Part shown: positions 1 through 8,210 of the stretch, piece after piece
Layout: each line of letters starts with the position of its first letter
Numbering within the stretch: position 1 is the stretch's first letter
DNA from: JBDKTH01 sp964558295
GTDB lineage: Bacteria > Planctomycetota > Planctomycetia > Pirellulales > Thermoguttaceae
Direction of reading: 5' to 3'
NCBI GenBank assembly: GCA_964558295.1
Contig: CAZLDQ010000068.1
Span: 1 to 25,370 of the forward strand
Length of the DNA: 25,370 nt
Position numbers and translations under genes: made by a program
Notes under the pieces: generated by a model
Told to the model about the DNA's origin: nothing
Seen by the model: the letters and a program-made list of their open reading frames with translations, nothing else
Database searches by the model: none

Positions 1-48
1 GTTGGGAGAGGACTTGCACCTCCAAACCGTCAAACATGCTCGGCATAC

Positions 49-91
49 AAAAAGGGGGCCGCACGTGCCGACGAGGCTCAGTGCGGCCCTT
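49..91 (-). terminator. Intrinsic terminator of the secreted protein gene
   Basis: Read on the minus strand, 81-89 pairs perfectly with 56-64 (9 bp, GC-rich, 16-nt loop), and a run of five T follows at 53-49. It lies about 60 nt past the stop codon of the minus-strand gene ending at 152, the classic arrangement of a Rho-independent terminator. Confidence 0.75.
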
Positions 92-151
92 AAGTCTTCC
101 GGGGGGACGGAAGACAACGGGAAAGATTCTTCGGGCTGCCCCCACGACAGT

Positions 152-1879
152 CTATTTGCCCGCCTGCGAACCTTGCTGGGTTGTCGCCATGCCGGCCGCC
201 TTAAGGATTCCTTCTTCCAGTTCCAGGCGGAACTGTACCCCGTTGGGCACCGGAGAGGCGGAGAGATTGACGCGGTCCTGCTCGCCGGCCTGCTCCAGGA
301 GGGCTGCCGCCAGGGCTGCCTTCTGCCGATCCACCTCGGTCTCGCCCATCGCGGCGGCGAATTTGGTCAGTGTGCCCAAGTCCAACGATACACGCAGCGG
401 CGGGACCTCGGCCGTGGCCGTCTCCACCGACTTATCGATCGCGGCCTTGAGCGTGGCGGTGGCCTTGCGTCCAAAGGCGATGTAGGCGCTCTGCTTGCCA
501 GTGGCTACAACGATCTCAGCCACATCGCCGACGAGCTGGACGAGCTTCTCGCGGTTCTCCACTTCGTAGGGAATGGGCACATACGCGGCATGGAGTTTCA
601 CCCCGTTGTGCTGCCCCGCATCCCAGTTGATCGCGGCCGAGACCTCCGGGTGGTCCGCGCAGACGGCATCCACCAGACGTTTGAGCGTGGCGTCAAGTTT
701 CTCGCCGTCGGCCACGAATCCCCCCGCCACCACCGTAAGCCGCTCCGGTTCAAGACAAGCGGCCACACCGCCGTCGACCCGACCGGTGGACAGAGTGTCT
801 TTTACCACGTCGATCAGCCCGTCAAGTAGTTGGGCTGCCACGGCGGCCTGATCGTAGGGTTGTTTGTCGATCTCCGCCATCGCCCGCTTACGCACGAGAT
901 CAATCACCGCCAGCAGTTCCGACGAGTCGGCTTGGCTGAACTGGCCGGTCCAATTCCCTTTCACGGTGGCCTCGGGCGCCAAAAAACCGCCGAAATTGCT
1001 TCGGGCTTCGCCTAGGGCAGCCAGGCTCCGAGCGGCGTTCGTGTCCGGCTTGGCGGTCACCGTAACATCCAGGTAGGTCTTTCCGGCCTTGTTGTCCAAG
1101 GCCCAGCCAAGAGTCACATCAGCCAGGTCGTCGGCGCCGCAGTTGACGGCCTGAAGGGTCCGTTCGGCCAAGATCTTGCGAACGGCATAGTCTTCCTCGC
1201 CGATGGTGGCCTTCTGCTTCTCCAGATCAGCCCTCGCCTTCTTCTTCATCTCGGCAAGGACTGCGTTCCGGACCTGCTCGGGAATGCTACCGAGATCGAA
1301 GCGGATCGCTAGGTCATACGACTTGGTCAGGCCGGTCAAGAGTTCTTCAGGATTGGCGGGCGTCTCGGCCAATTGCTTTGGCTCTTTGGCGAGAAAGGCC
1401 CAAGAACCGACCTGCTTGGCATAGAACTTCGGGGCGTCGGCCTTGCTGATTTCGTAGATGCCATCCTGCGCTTTCGCTGTACCAATCGCCGGTTCGAGAA
1501 CCGCAAGCAGCGCTTTCATGTCCGTCACGGGGATGACGCCATAAGCCCGCAGCGCGTCGTCCGGTTTCTTGAGACTCTCGGCGAGTCGCTCTTCGTCCAG
1601 TTGCACCAGGAGCCCCCAGGGGCGTGTTTTGTCCAGCCCTTCGAGTCCACGGTTCTTCAGGGCCAGTTTGAGGAACACTTCCATGGCCACAGCCAACTCG
1701 GGGTTGTCCCCCAGCTTGCCGATGTAGCCAATGTCAGCCTTCAACTCGTTGTAGCCGGAGAAAGCCACCACGGCGACCGGCTTGCTCGCGGCGGGGGAGG
1801 CGGCTTGCGCCCAGGTAGCGCCAACTGCGGTGCTTACCAAAAGGGCTACGATCAGTGCACAGTGCCAGACACGCTTCAT
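152..1879 (-). CDS. Secreted protein of unknown function (575 aa)
   Basis: I do not recognise the family. The start at 1879 is preferred over the upstream in-frame codon at 1903 because AAGGGAGA lies 7-8 nt before it and the protein then begins with a clean Sec signal peptide (MKRVWH, a hydrophobic stretch, then AQA near residue 25). The mature part is Ala/Leu/Lys-rich with alternating predicted helices and strands and no cofactor-binding motif; cysteines are rare. Several stretches (about residues 70-120 and 330-420) share a pattern of 'D...L...V' helices suggesting internally related halves. Large exported proteins of this sort are common in planctomycetes and usually annotated hypothetical. 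It stands alone, about 380 nt downstream of infA, with its own terminator. Confidence 0.8.
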   Translation of the reverse strand: MKRVWHCALIVALLVSTAVGATWAQAASPAASKPVAVVAFSGYNELKADIGYIGKLGDNPELAVAMEVFLKLALKNRGLEGLDKTRPWGLLVQLDEERLAESLKKPDDALRAYGVIPVTDMKALLAVLEPAIGTAKAQDGIYEISKADAPKFYAKQVGSWAFLAKEPKQLAETPANPEELLTGLTKSYDLAIRFDLGSIPEQVRNAVLAEMKKKARADLEKQKATIGEEDYAVRKILAERTLQAVNCGADDLADVTLGWALDNKAGKTYLDVTVTAKPDTNAARSLAALGEARSNFGGFLAPEATVKGNWTGQFSQADSSELLAVIDLVRKRAMAEIDKQPYDQAAVAAQLLDGLIDVVKDTLSTGRVDGGVAACLEPERLTVVAGGFVADGEKLDATLKRLVDAVCADHPEVSAAINWDAGQHNGVKLHAAYVPIPYEVENREKLVQLVGDVAEIVVATGKQSAYIAFGRKATATLKAAIDKSVETATAEVPPLRVSLDLGTLTKFAAAMGETEVDRQKAALAAALLEQAGEQDRVNLSASPVPNGVQFRLELEEGILKAAGMATTQQGSQAGK

Positions 1880-2258
1880 CCCAGGTCTCCCTTGCAGAAT
1901 CACGGAATCGGAATTGGACCAGTCTCTCCCCTACGCGACCCCTAACATCCCGGGTCGTTTTAGGGCAGAGAATTCTGCTCCATTATTCGTTGGCCAGCGA
2001 GCGATCTTGGGGAAGCTAGCGGGAAAATCTTGGCAAATTCGCGGAAAGAGGAGGGCTACAATGACCTTCCGGCAAAAAAAGAACCTGCATCACCCCGCGG
2101 CATGAAGGGAATCGCCTAGGTCATATGAGGGGCACCCCCCCTTCTGTCTCCATGGCCGATGACCAATCACTAAGGTCCAACCCCTCACTCCCACCTGTCT
2201 TGTTGGGCGCAGGAAGGTAAATTGGCCATTAGGGATAGGTCATCCGACATGGCGAGGT
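1880..2258. other. Intergenic stretch without a recognisable gene
   Basis: About 380 bases separate infA from the secreted protein gene, both on the minus strand. Apart from the ribosome binding site of the downstream gene (around 1887-1894) I see no convincing promoter with 16-18 nt spacing, no terminator with a U-tract behind infA, and no coding signal on either strand. Confidence 0.5.
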
Positions 2259-2477
2259 TTATCGTTCGCGGTAGGTGATGCGACCTTTGGTCAGGTCGTA
2301 GGGAGAGAGTTCGACCCGAACCTTGTCGCCCGGCACAATTCGGATGAAATTCTTCCGCATCCGCCCGGCGACGTGGGCGATGACAAGATGGCCGGTATCC
2401 AATTGGACGCGGAATCGGGTGTTGGCAAGTGCTTCGGTGACCACCCCTTCGACTTCCAATGCCTTTTCGCTTGGCAT
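2259..2477 (-). CDS. infA: Translation initiation factor IF-1
   Basis: This 72-residue protein is the OB-fold factor that binds the ribosomal A site of the 30S subunit and helps IF-2 and IF-3 select the initiator tRNA. Length and sequence match bacterial IF-1 throughout: an early VEGVV strand, the ALANTRFRVQL core, GRMRKNFIRI, then PGDKVRVELSPYDLTKGRI and the terminal TYRER. The ATG at 2477 is preceded by GGGAG at suitable distance. It has no ribosomal-protein neighbours here, which is not unusual in planctomycetes. The divergent permease gene starts 236 bases away, so the shared region 2478-2713 must hold both promoters, but I could not identify them with confidence. Confidence 0.97.
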   Translation of the reverse strand: MPSEKALEVEGVVTEALANTRFRVQLDTGHLVIAHVAGRMRKNFIRIVPGDKVRVELSPYDLTKGRITYRER

Positions 2478-2713
2478 AAACTACTCCCAAACAGTTCCAA
2501 TAGGGGGCTATCCCACCGACAGCCCGAATTCTACCATCGTACCAATTCCCACCCGTTCGTCTAGACCGCTTGGTTTCACCCACGGTTAGCCGCTCGCGAG
2601 TGAACGGCGAATCAGACCGTACCACTACGCGAAGAGGGCCTAAACCGATTATTCTACACGGTAGAGAGAAGTAACGCTCGAAAAAACTAACCCGTTTTGC
2701 GCATTGGCCACCG

Positions 2714-4126
2714 ATGACAACCACCGCCTCGCCCTCGTCGCCCCGCCCTGTGGCCGCTCCCAAGCGGCAGCTTACCCTGTTCGACTCCACCTCGATCATC
2801 GTGGGGATCATCATTGGGGCAGGGATTTATGAGAGCACGCCGCTCATCGCCCGCGGCGCCGGCGGCCCCTCGATGCTCGTGGGCGTCTGGGTGCTCGGCG
2901 CGCTGCTCTCGCTGGTCGGCGCACTGTGCTATGCCGAGTTGGGCACGATGTACCCACGCGAAGGAGGCGACTACGTCTATCTCAGCCGGGCGTTCGGTCG
3001 GCCGGTCGGTTTTCTGTTTGCCTGGGCCCAGCTTTGGGTTGTGCGCCCGGGGTCGATCGGGGCGATGGCCTATATCTTCGCACGCTATGCCAATCAACTC
3101 GTACCGCTGGGCGGGTCGCCAGGGGGCGGTCTGACCGATGCGCAGGCCCTGCTGGTCTACGCCTTGGCCTCGATTCTGATCCTCAGTGGCGTCAATATTC
3201 TGGGAGTCCGCGAAGGGAAATGGACTCAAAACATCCTGACGACGACCAAGGTTGTGGGACTCTTAGCCGTTTTTGCCGTCGGGCTGTTGGTCGTTGCGCC
3301 GAACGGCCAACCGGCGTCTGCGGCATCCGCGGCTACGCCAGATGTTGGTTGGACGTCCTTCAAACTGGCGATGATCTTCGTCCTCTTCGCCTACGGCGGC
3401 TGGAACGAAATGGCCTATGTGGCGGCAGAGGTGCGCAATCCGCAACGCAATATTCTCGTCGCCCTGATTCTGGGAACCGTGGCTGTGGGGATCGTCTACC
3501 TGCTCGTTACGCTGGCTTTTCTCCATGCCTTGGGCTATCAAGGCGTGGTCCATTCCGAGGCCGTAGCCGCCGAGGTGCTCAAGCCGGCCTTGGGCGACTG
3601 GGGCGCTCGATTCATCAGCATCCTGATCTGCGTTTCTGCCCTAGGGGCTGTCAACGGCCAGATCTTCACCGGCGCCCGGATCTACTACGCGATGGGCAAA
3701 GACCATCGTCTCTATGCCAAGCTGGGGCAATGGAGCGCCCGCTTTGGTACGCCCGCTTGGTCACTGGTCATTCAAGCCCTGATCACGACCGGCTTGGTCG
3801 TGGGATTCGGGCTCACGAAGAACGGTTTTGAGAGCATGGTCAAGTTCACCACGCCGGTCTTTTGGTTGTTCCTCGTCCTGGTCGGCGTGGGACTGTTCGT
3901 CCTGCGGTTTCGCGAACCGAACGTCGCGCGTCCCTATCGCGTCCCCGGCTATCCGATTACTCCAATCCTCTTCTGTCTGTCGAGCCTCTTCATGGTCTAC
4001 TCGAGTCTCACCCATGCGATCGAGGAAAAGAGTTGGGAAGCGATCTGGGCTGTGGGAGTGCTGCTTGTGGGAGTATTCTTCTGCTTCTACGATCCGCGCA
4101 CCGAGGGGGCGGAGAATGACGACTGA
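2714..4126 (+). CDS. APC-superfamily amino acid permease
   Basis: A 470-residue inner-membrane transporter of the amino acid/polyamine/organocation superfamily, probably an amino acid:proton symporter or an exchanger. After a 20-residue cytoplasmic tail the first helix contains the diagnostic broken-helix motif GAGIYES (about residues 36-42), and about twelve hydrophobic segments follow. The second helix region has the conserved YAELGTMYPREGGDYVYL (around 74-91). Substrate cannot be read from sequence; the LAT-like look (GGDYVYL, WNEMAYVAAEVRNPQRN) fits neutral amino acids. No Shine-Dalgarno sequence is visible before the ATG. The last codons and the TGA stop fall in a heptad-periodic TGACGA repeat remnant (4115-4135), so the C-terminal NDD may derive from repeat DNA. 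Confidence 0.92.
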   Translation: MTTTASPSSPRPVAAPKRQLTLFDSTSIIVGIIIGAGIYESTPLIARGAGGPSMLVGVWVLGALLSLVGALCYAELGTMYPREGGDYVYLSRAFGRPVGFLFAWAQLWVVRPGSIGAMAYIFARYANQLVPLGGSPGGGLTDAQALLVYALASILILSGVNILGVREGKWTQNILTTTKVVGLLAVFAVGLLVVAPNGQPASAASAATPDVGWTSFKLAMIFVLFAYGGWNEMAYVAAEVRNPQRNILVALILGTVAVGIVYLLVTLAFLHALGYQGVVHSEAVAAEVLKPALGDWGARFISILICVSALGAVNGQIFTGARIYYAMGKDHRLYAKLGQWSARFGTPAWSLVIQALITTGLVVGFGLTKNGFESMVKFTTPVFWLFLVLVGVGLFVLRFREPNVARPYRVPGYPITPILFCLSSLFMVYSSLTHAIEEKSWEAIWAVGVLLVGVFFCFYDPRTEGAENDD

Positions 4127-4135
4127 CGAAGCATT
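4115..4135 (+). repeat. Remnant of ATGACGA heptad repeat carrying the permease stop
   Basis: Three consecutive 7-base units (AATGACG, ACTGACG, then a decayed one) match the word of the larger elements at 6933 and 16475. The permease stop TGA (4124-4126) sits in the second unit. Confidence 0.5.
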
Positions 4136-4163
4136 GCGCGTCCCGAACACATGCCGCCCAGCC

Positions 4164-4189
4164 GTTTAGCCGCGGCACTGGTGCCGCAC
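4164..4189 (+). repeat. GTTTAG-type short hairpin repeat
   Basis: GTTTAGCC is followed by a GC-rich inverted repeat, GCGGCA/TGCCGC with a 4-nt loop. Similar GTTTAG or TTTAAC headed hairpins occur at 8113, 19221, 19902 and, on the other strand, 13143. No T-run follows, so it is not a typical terminator. Confidence 0.5.
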
Positions 4190-4221
4190 ATTTGGGACGC
4201 GGCCCTCCCCGTCCGCCGGCT

Positions 4222-5355
4222 CTAGATTCGAACGACTTGCGTGCCGCTCAAGCGTCGGACGAGACGGCGCATTTCCAGAACGCTGAGCGTGGAGAGCACA
4301 CTTGGAACCGAGAGGCCCGTGGCGGCGAGGATCGCGTCGACCGAGGTAGGAGCAGTACCGATCGCATCGAGGACCTGCTGTTCCTGTTCGTTGAGCAACA
4401 GTTCGGCCGGATGATGGACCGGGCGTCCGTCGTCACGTGCGGCCGGCTCGAACAAGGGGCCGAGTTCTTCGAGCACGTCGTCGGCGTTCTCCACCAGTTT
4501 GACCCCGTCGCGAATCAGACGATGGCAGCCGCGCGACGTGGGATCTTCTACCCGGCCGGGGACGGCGAAGACTTCCCGGCCTTGCTCCATCGCCTGCCGG
4601 GCGGTGATCAGGGCACCGCTCCGATCGCCGGCCTCGATAACGAGCAAGCCCAGGGAAAGACCGCTGATGACTCGATTGCGTTGGGGAAATACGCCGCTGT
4701 GCGGTGCGGCCAAGGGCGGGGCCTCGCTCAGGAGAGCTCCATGGGCAACCACTTCCTCGGCGAGCCGCTGGTGTTCCGGTGGGTAGATGTTCAGCACACC
4801 ACTGCCGAGCACGGCCAGGGTCCGTCCTCCGGCGGCAATCGCCCCGCGATGAGCGGCTGCATCGATGCCCCGGGCCAACCCGCTGACGATTGTCAGCCCC
4901 GCCCGGGCAAGACTGGCGGCTAATCGTTCGGCTTGCCGCAGGCCGTAATGCGTGGCATGACGTGTGCCGACGATCCCGAGGGCCAGCCCATCTTGCGGCT
5001 TGAGTTCACCGCGGACAAAGAGCACCGGCGGCGGGTCGGGAATCTGACGCAGGACCGACGGATACGCATTGTCCGCCTCCACGATGATTTGCACCTCGTG
5101 CCGCCGGCACAAGGCGATCAGCCCTTCAACGTCAACCTCGTCCCGTGCAGCGAGGATTCTTGCCGTCAGCTTAGGCCCCACCCCCTCGACACTTCGCAAC
5201 TCACTAGGTGTGGCGGTCAGCACCGCCTCGGACGAGCCGAATCGATCCAGAAGCAACCGGCGAGTGCGCGGCCCGACCCCTGGCACCATCGCCAGCCGCA
5301 GGGTATAAGCCAGGTCTTCTGGAAGGATTCTCGTCTGCCCCGAGTCGCTCATCAT
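4222..5355 (-). CDS. dprA: DNA-processing protein DprA (natural transformation)
   Basis: DprA loads RecA onto incoming single-stranded DNA during natural transformation. The N-terminal part has two helix-hairpin-helix stretches (VPGVGPRTRRLLLDRFGSS and VEGVGPKLTARIL). The central Rossmann-like domain carries the family signatures GIVGTRHATHYG, SGLARGIDAAAHRGA, GSGVLNIYPPEH, FPQRNRVISGLS and GDRSGALITA, followed by VPGRVEDPTSRGCHRLI. A C-terminal winged-helix (DML1-like) domain ends the protein. The length of 377 residues from the ATG at 5355 is normal. An in-frame ATG at 5412 would add 19 residues unrelated to the family and lies in repeat DNA, so I reject it; a second ATG at 5352 is equally possible. 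It follows aroB on the same strand. Confidence 0.95.
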   Translation of the reverse strand: MMSDSGQTRILPEDLAYTLRLAMVPGVGPRTRRLLLDRFGSSEAVLTATPSELRSVEGVGPKLTARILAARDEVDVEGLIALCRRHEVQIIVEADNAYPSVLRQIPDPPPVLFVRGELKPQDGLALGIVGTRHATHYGLRQAERLAASLARAGLTIVSGLARGIDAAAHRGAIAAGGRTLAVLGSGVLNIYPPEHQRLAEEVVAHGALLSEAPPLAAPHSGVFPQRNRVISGLSLGLLVIEAGDRSGALITARQAMEQGREVFAVPGRVEDPTSRGCHRLIRDGVKLVENADDVLEELGPLFEPAARDDGRPVHHPAELLLNEQEQQVLDAIGTAPTSVDAILAATGLSVPSVLSTLSVLEMRRLVRRLSGTQVVRI

Positions 5356-5396
5356 TGTGTAACCGCCGTGAGGGCGGGAGTCAGTGTTTGATGCGA

Positions 5397-5483
5397 ATTG
5401 GTAATCAGCCATCAGCTACCAGTAACGAATCCTCCGCGATGAACGGCCAGAGTCCAACGCTCTGATAGCTGACAGGAGTCATG
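5397..5483. repeat. Heptad-periodic inverted-arm element between aroB and dprA (ATCAGCY word)
   Basis: The left arm (5397-5431) consists of five 7-base units; the central three (5404-5424) share an A.CAGYN pattern. The right arm (5463-5476) holds two units of the reverse-complement word (TGATAGC, TGACAGG). Between the arms lies about 30 bp of unrelated sequence. The element begins a few bases beyond the aroB stop and lies upstream of dprA. Confidence 0.5.
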
Positions 5484-5488
5484 CCTAC

Positions 5489-6580
5489 TTATTCAGCCAA
5501 CGCCGCGCGGACGTCGACCGGGTCGATGTCGCCCACCAGTTCGCAGTGGCCCATGCGCGCCGGCAGCACGAACCGGAGCTTGCCATGCTCGACCTTCTTG
5601 TCATGCAGCATCGACCGGAGCACCAGATCGTGGTCCAGTGACGGAATCTTTGTCATCAGCCCGAGGGCTTCAAGGAGCCGCTGCTGCCGGGCGGTGAACT
5701 CGGCGTTGACGCGGCCCAACCGCTCGGCCAAACGCGAGGCGCAGAGCATGCCGACGGCCACGGCTTCGCCGTGCAGCAGTTTGCCGTAACCGGTCAGCGT
5801 CTCGAACGCATGGCCAAAGGTGTGGCCATAGTTGAGCACGGCGCGCAAGCCAGTTTCTTCCCGTTCGTCCTTTTCGACAACGTCGGCCTTCAACCGGCAG
5901 CAACGGGCGATCACTTCTCGGAGCACCTCATGGTCGTGGGCGTTCAGACCAGCCACGTTCGCCTCAAGGTAGCTGAAGAACTCGCCGTCGAGGATCACGC
6001 CGTACTTAACCACCTCGCCCAGGCCGGCGCGATACTCCCGTTCCGGCAGGGTTTCCAAGGTGGCCGTATCGATCAGCACGCCCATTGGCTGCAAGAATGC
6101 GCCAACCATGTTCTTGGCCGCCGGCAGATTGATCCCGACCTTCCCGCCCACGGAACTATCGACCTGGGCCAGGAGCGTCGTGGGAACCTGAAGAAAACGG
6201 ACTCCCCGGGCATAGGTGGCCGCGACAAAGCCCGCCAAGTCGCCGCCGCGGCGCCCCCCCACCGCCACGACAACGCTCTTCCGGTCGGAACCAAGCAGCA
6301 GGAGTTTCTCCCACAACGCCATGGCTGAATCGATCGACTTGGTTGGCTCGCCAGCTTCAACGACCATCAGGTCGACGGTCATCTCTGCTTCTGCGAGACT
6401 CTCGGCCACCGCATGGGCATGAGGCTTTTCCACGTGTTCGTCGGTAATCACCACGGCATGGGTCGCTCGACCGCGATCCATGAGAAACTCGCCGGCGCGG
6501 CTCAGATTGCCGGCGTCAATTTCGATGTCGTAGCTTCGCTCAGCCAGGTTGACGTGGACGATTTGAGCGGAAGGGTTCAC
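5489..6580 (-). CDS. aroB: 3-dehydroquinate synthase
   Basis: AroB converts DAHP to 3-dehydroquinate, the second step of the shikimate pathway, using NAD and a divalent metal. The 363-residue length is normal. The PTTLLAQVDSSVGGKVGIN substrate/NAD loop (about 133-151), AKNMVGAF, the metal-ligand regions GLGEVVKYG, NYGHTFGHAFE and HGEAVAVGM are all present. One oddity is the dinucleotide-binding glycine motif: the usual GGGVxGD reads GGRRGGD here (residues 108-114), next to a run of seven G in the coding strand. The start overlaps the end of the upstream small gene by 4 bases (ATGA), so the two are translationally coupled. Confidence 0.95.
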   Translation of the reverse strand: MNPSAQIVHVNLAERSYDIEIDAGNLSRAGEFLMDRGRATHAVVITDEHVEKPHAHAVAESLAEAEMTVDLMVVEAGEPTKSIDSAMALWEKLLLLGSDRKSVVVAVGGRRGGDLAGFVAATYARGVRFLQVPTTLLAQVDSSVGGKVGINLPAAKNMVGAFLQPMGVLIDTATLETLPEREYRAGLGEVVKYGVILDGEFFSYLEANVAGLNAHDHEVLREVIARCCRLKADVVEKDEREETGLRAVLNYGHTFGHAFETLTGYGKLLHGEAVAVGMLCASRLAERLGRVNAEFTARQQRLLEALGLMTKIPSLDHDLVLRSMLHDKKVEHGKLRFVLPARMGHCELVGDIDPVDVRAALAE

Positions 6581-6834
6581 TGGCAGACTCCTCCAGGCGG
6601 CTCTTTCAACCGCTCAAGATCCTCGGCGGTGACGGTGATTTGCCGGCAGAACCCGGTGGGCAATCGGACATACTCCAGCCGGGCCGCCTTCTGGGGCTCC
6701 GCGTGCAACCGCTCTTCGGCACTCGCACGCTGTTGCGGCTCCATGGTGTCCAACTCCTCGGGCCAGATCGTGTTGGTCTCCACGACCAAGGCCTCGCGGT
6801 AGGGATCAAATGCTGGTTTTGCTTCTTTAGCCAT
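6577..6834 (-). CDS. Small protein of unknown function upstream of aroB (85 aa)
   Basis: I do not recognise this 85-residue acidic protein. It starts MAKEAKPAFDPYREALVVE, continues with a Trp-Pro-Glu-Glu segment, a charged helix (residues 27-45) and ends with RLPTGFCRQITVTAEDLERLK. The single cysteine is near residue 68. Coding status is supported by the 4-base ATGA overlap with aroB and a normal amino acid composition. The ATG at 6834 is preferred to a TTG at 6870. There is no signal peptide or membrane segment. Its coupling to aroB suggests co-expression, but no function should be inferred from that alone. Confidence 0.7.
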   Translation of the reverse strand: MAKEAKPAFDPYREALVVETNTIWPEELDTMEPQQRASAEERLHAEPQKAARLEYVRLPTGFCRQITVTAEDLERLKEPPGGVCQ

Positions 6835-6932
6835 GCCTGAATCCACGCAATTGAAGGACTCCGGATTCAAAGAGTCTATTCTATCGTGGCGCGAGCGGAG
6901 TCACAGCCCCCTCCTAGACCAAAGGTGGGGGG

Positions 6933-7056
6933 ATGACGAATGACGAAAGCCAAATGACGAAGGAATGTCCGAATGACTAAATGACGAAGCGATCGCCACC
7001 CACCCATTTGGGCTTCGTGCCTCGTCATTCCTTCGTCCCTTGGCGTTGGTCATTTC
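6933..7056. repeat. Heptad-periodic inverted-arm element, copy A (ATGACGA word)
   Basis: The left arm has ATGACGA at 6933, 6940 and 6954 (spacing 7 and 14) and decayed copies up to 6987. The right arm (7014-7056) carries the reverse complement word TCGTCAT and variants at 7015, 7022 and 7033. A C-rich core of about 25 bp separates the arms. The same arrangement, with the same 7 then 14 spacing, recurs at 16475. It lies directly behind the epmA stop codon. Confidence 0.7.
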
Positions 7057-7064
7057 CTCCCGTC

Positions 7065-8057
7065 TTAGGCGCGATCGAACGGAAAGGCGATCACCTCGTC
7101 AAGCCGCTGGGCACCGGCAGCCAACAAGACGATGCGGTCGAAGCCCATGGCCACACCGGTCGATGGGGGCAGCCCGGCATCCATGGCGGCCAGGAGGCGG
7201 CTTTTTTCGGGAAGAGCCGGCTTGCCGTCGGCCAGACGGAGTCGGTTGTTGTGGACGTTGCGCTCGCGCAGCACGGCCGGATCGAGGAGTTCGTGGTAGC
7301 CGTTGGCCAATTCCATCCCGGCCACGTACAGTTCGAACCGTTCGGCCACCGGGGGATCGTCGAGACGCACTCGGGCGAGTGCCGCCTGACTGGCGGGGAA
7401 GTCGTAGAGAATCGTCGGCCGCTCTTGCCCCAGGAAAGGCTGGACCCGTTCGACCACCAAGAGATCGAGCCAGCCGTCGCGGTCGGCAACCGGCAGACTG
7501 GCCGGGGCCTCAATCCCGCTCGCTTGAATAGTGGCCACCAGAACCTCATTGCTGGCCGTCAACGGGTCGATGCCGACGAACCGTTGGAAGGCTTCTCGAT
7601 AGCTGATCCGCTCGGCCGGGCCGCGTCCCAGGAGCGTTTCGCTCAGATCGCTGAGCAGTTGCATTCCTTCGGCCAAGCCGTCGCCCACGCGATACCACTC
7701 GACCATCGTAAACTCAGGGTTGTGCAGCGGGCCCTGCTCGTCTTGGCGAAACGCCCGGGTCACCTGGTAGATCGCCGTGGCGCCGGCGGCCAAGAGCCGT
7801 TTCATGGCGAATTCCGGTGAAGTTTGCAGCCAGTAGCGGCGTTCGCTGCGCGTGGCGGTGGCCGCTTGGACGACGACCGAAAACGGGTCCAAGTGACGAT
7901 CGATGACCGTCTCCGCCGAGAGCACGGGCGTTTCGACTTCCAGAAATCCGCGCTTGTCAAAGAAATCGCGAAGCCGACGAAGCAACGCCGCACGCAGACG
8001 GAGATTCTCCAGGCTGGCCGTGGGACGGAAATCGTCGGCGTAGTGGATACGATTCAT
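7065..8057 (-). CDS. epmA: EF-P--(R)-beta-lysine ligase EpmA
   Basis: EpmA (PoxA/GenX/YjeA) is a paralogue of the class II lysyl-tRNA synthetase catalytic domain without an anticodon-binding domain; it attaches (R)-beta-lysine to a lysine of EF-P. The 330-residue length is that of the family. Visible are the family start (LRLRAALLRRLRDFFDKRGFL), motif 1 (VETPVLS), motif 2 (VTRAFRQDEQGPLHNPEFTM followed by EWYR) and motif 3 (GVAMGFDRIVLLAAGA) near the C terminus. The ATG at 8057 gives the family-typical N terminus; an in-frame upstream start would add 14 unrelated residues. It lies downstream of efp on the same strand, separated by two hairpins, and its partner epmB is just beyond efp, which makes the assignment firm. 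Confidence 0.93.
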   Translation of the reverse strand: MNRIHYADDFRPTASLENLRLRAALLRRLRDFFDKRGFLEVETPVLSAETVIDRHLDPFSVVVQAATATRSERRYWLQTSPEFAMKRLLAAGATAIYQVTRAFRQDEQGPLHNPEFTMVEWYRVGDGLAEGMQLLSDLSETLLGRGPAERISYREAFQRFVGIDPLTASNEVLVATIQASGIEAPASLPVADRDGWLDLLVVERVQPFLGQERPTILYDFPASQAALARVRLDDPPVAERFELYVAGMELANGYHELLDPAVLRERNVHNNRLRLADGKPALPEKSRLLAAMDAGLPPSTGVAMGFDRIVLLAAGAQRLDEVIAFPFDRA

Positions 8058-8112
8058 GGTTTTCGGGCCGGTCCGGCCCGGCTCGAAAAAAATGGCCAAC
8101 AGTCCGCTTGCG

Positions 8113-8137
8113 GTTTAGTCCCGGCTCTCGTGCCGGG
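8113..8137 (+). repeat. GTTTAG-type short hairpin repeat
   Basis: GTTTAGTCCCGGC, a 6-nt loop TCTCGT, then GCCGGG (stem 8120-8125 with 8132-8137). The plus-strand sequence at 13064-13088 is a diverged copy with the same TAGYCC...CTCGTRCCGGG pattern. Confidence 0.5.
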
Positions 8138-8163
8138 GGCGGACAGAACGATAATCGCCGTTG

Positions 8164-8196
8164 GGCTCCCTCTCCCAGCCAGCGGGAGAGGGAGCC
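8164..8196. promoter_or_regulatory. Strong hairpin between efp and epmA
   Basis: Positions 8164-8176 and 8184-8196 are a perfect 13-bp inverted repeat around a 7-nt loop. It begins 15 nt past the efp stop codon on the minus strand. Because no U-tract follows, it probably acts as an mRNA-stabilising or attenuating structure between the highly needed efp and the less needed epmA, rather than as a full terminator. The CCCTCTCCC/GGGAGAGGG pattern also resembles common REP-type sequences. Confidence 0.6.
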
Positions 8197-8210
8197 TCGA
8201 CGGTGGTCGC

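Noticed and set aside
1..25. T-arm-like sequence of a tRNA (or a group II intron 5' piece) on the minus strand
   Set aside because: A 5-bp stem with a TGCAAGT loop is present, but G replaces the invariant second T, and upstream lies a terminator instead of an anticodon arm.
2..829. Long open frame on the plus strand
   Set aside because: It is the antisense of the secreted protein gene, has no ribosome binding site and an Arg/His/Gly-rich composition typical of shadow frames.
5353..5412. Upstream ATG at 5412 as start of dprA
   Set aside because: The extra 19 residues are not part of the family and are encoded by the ATCAGCY repeat.
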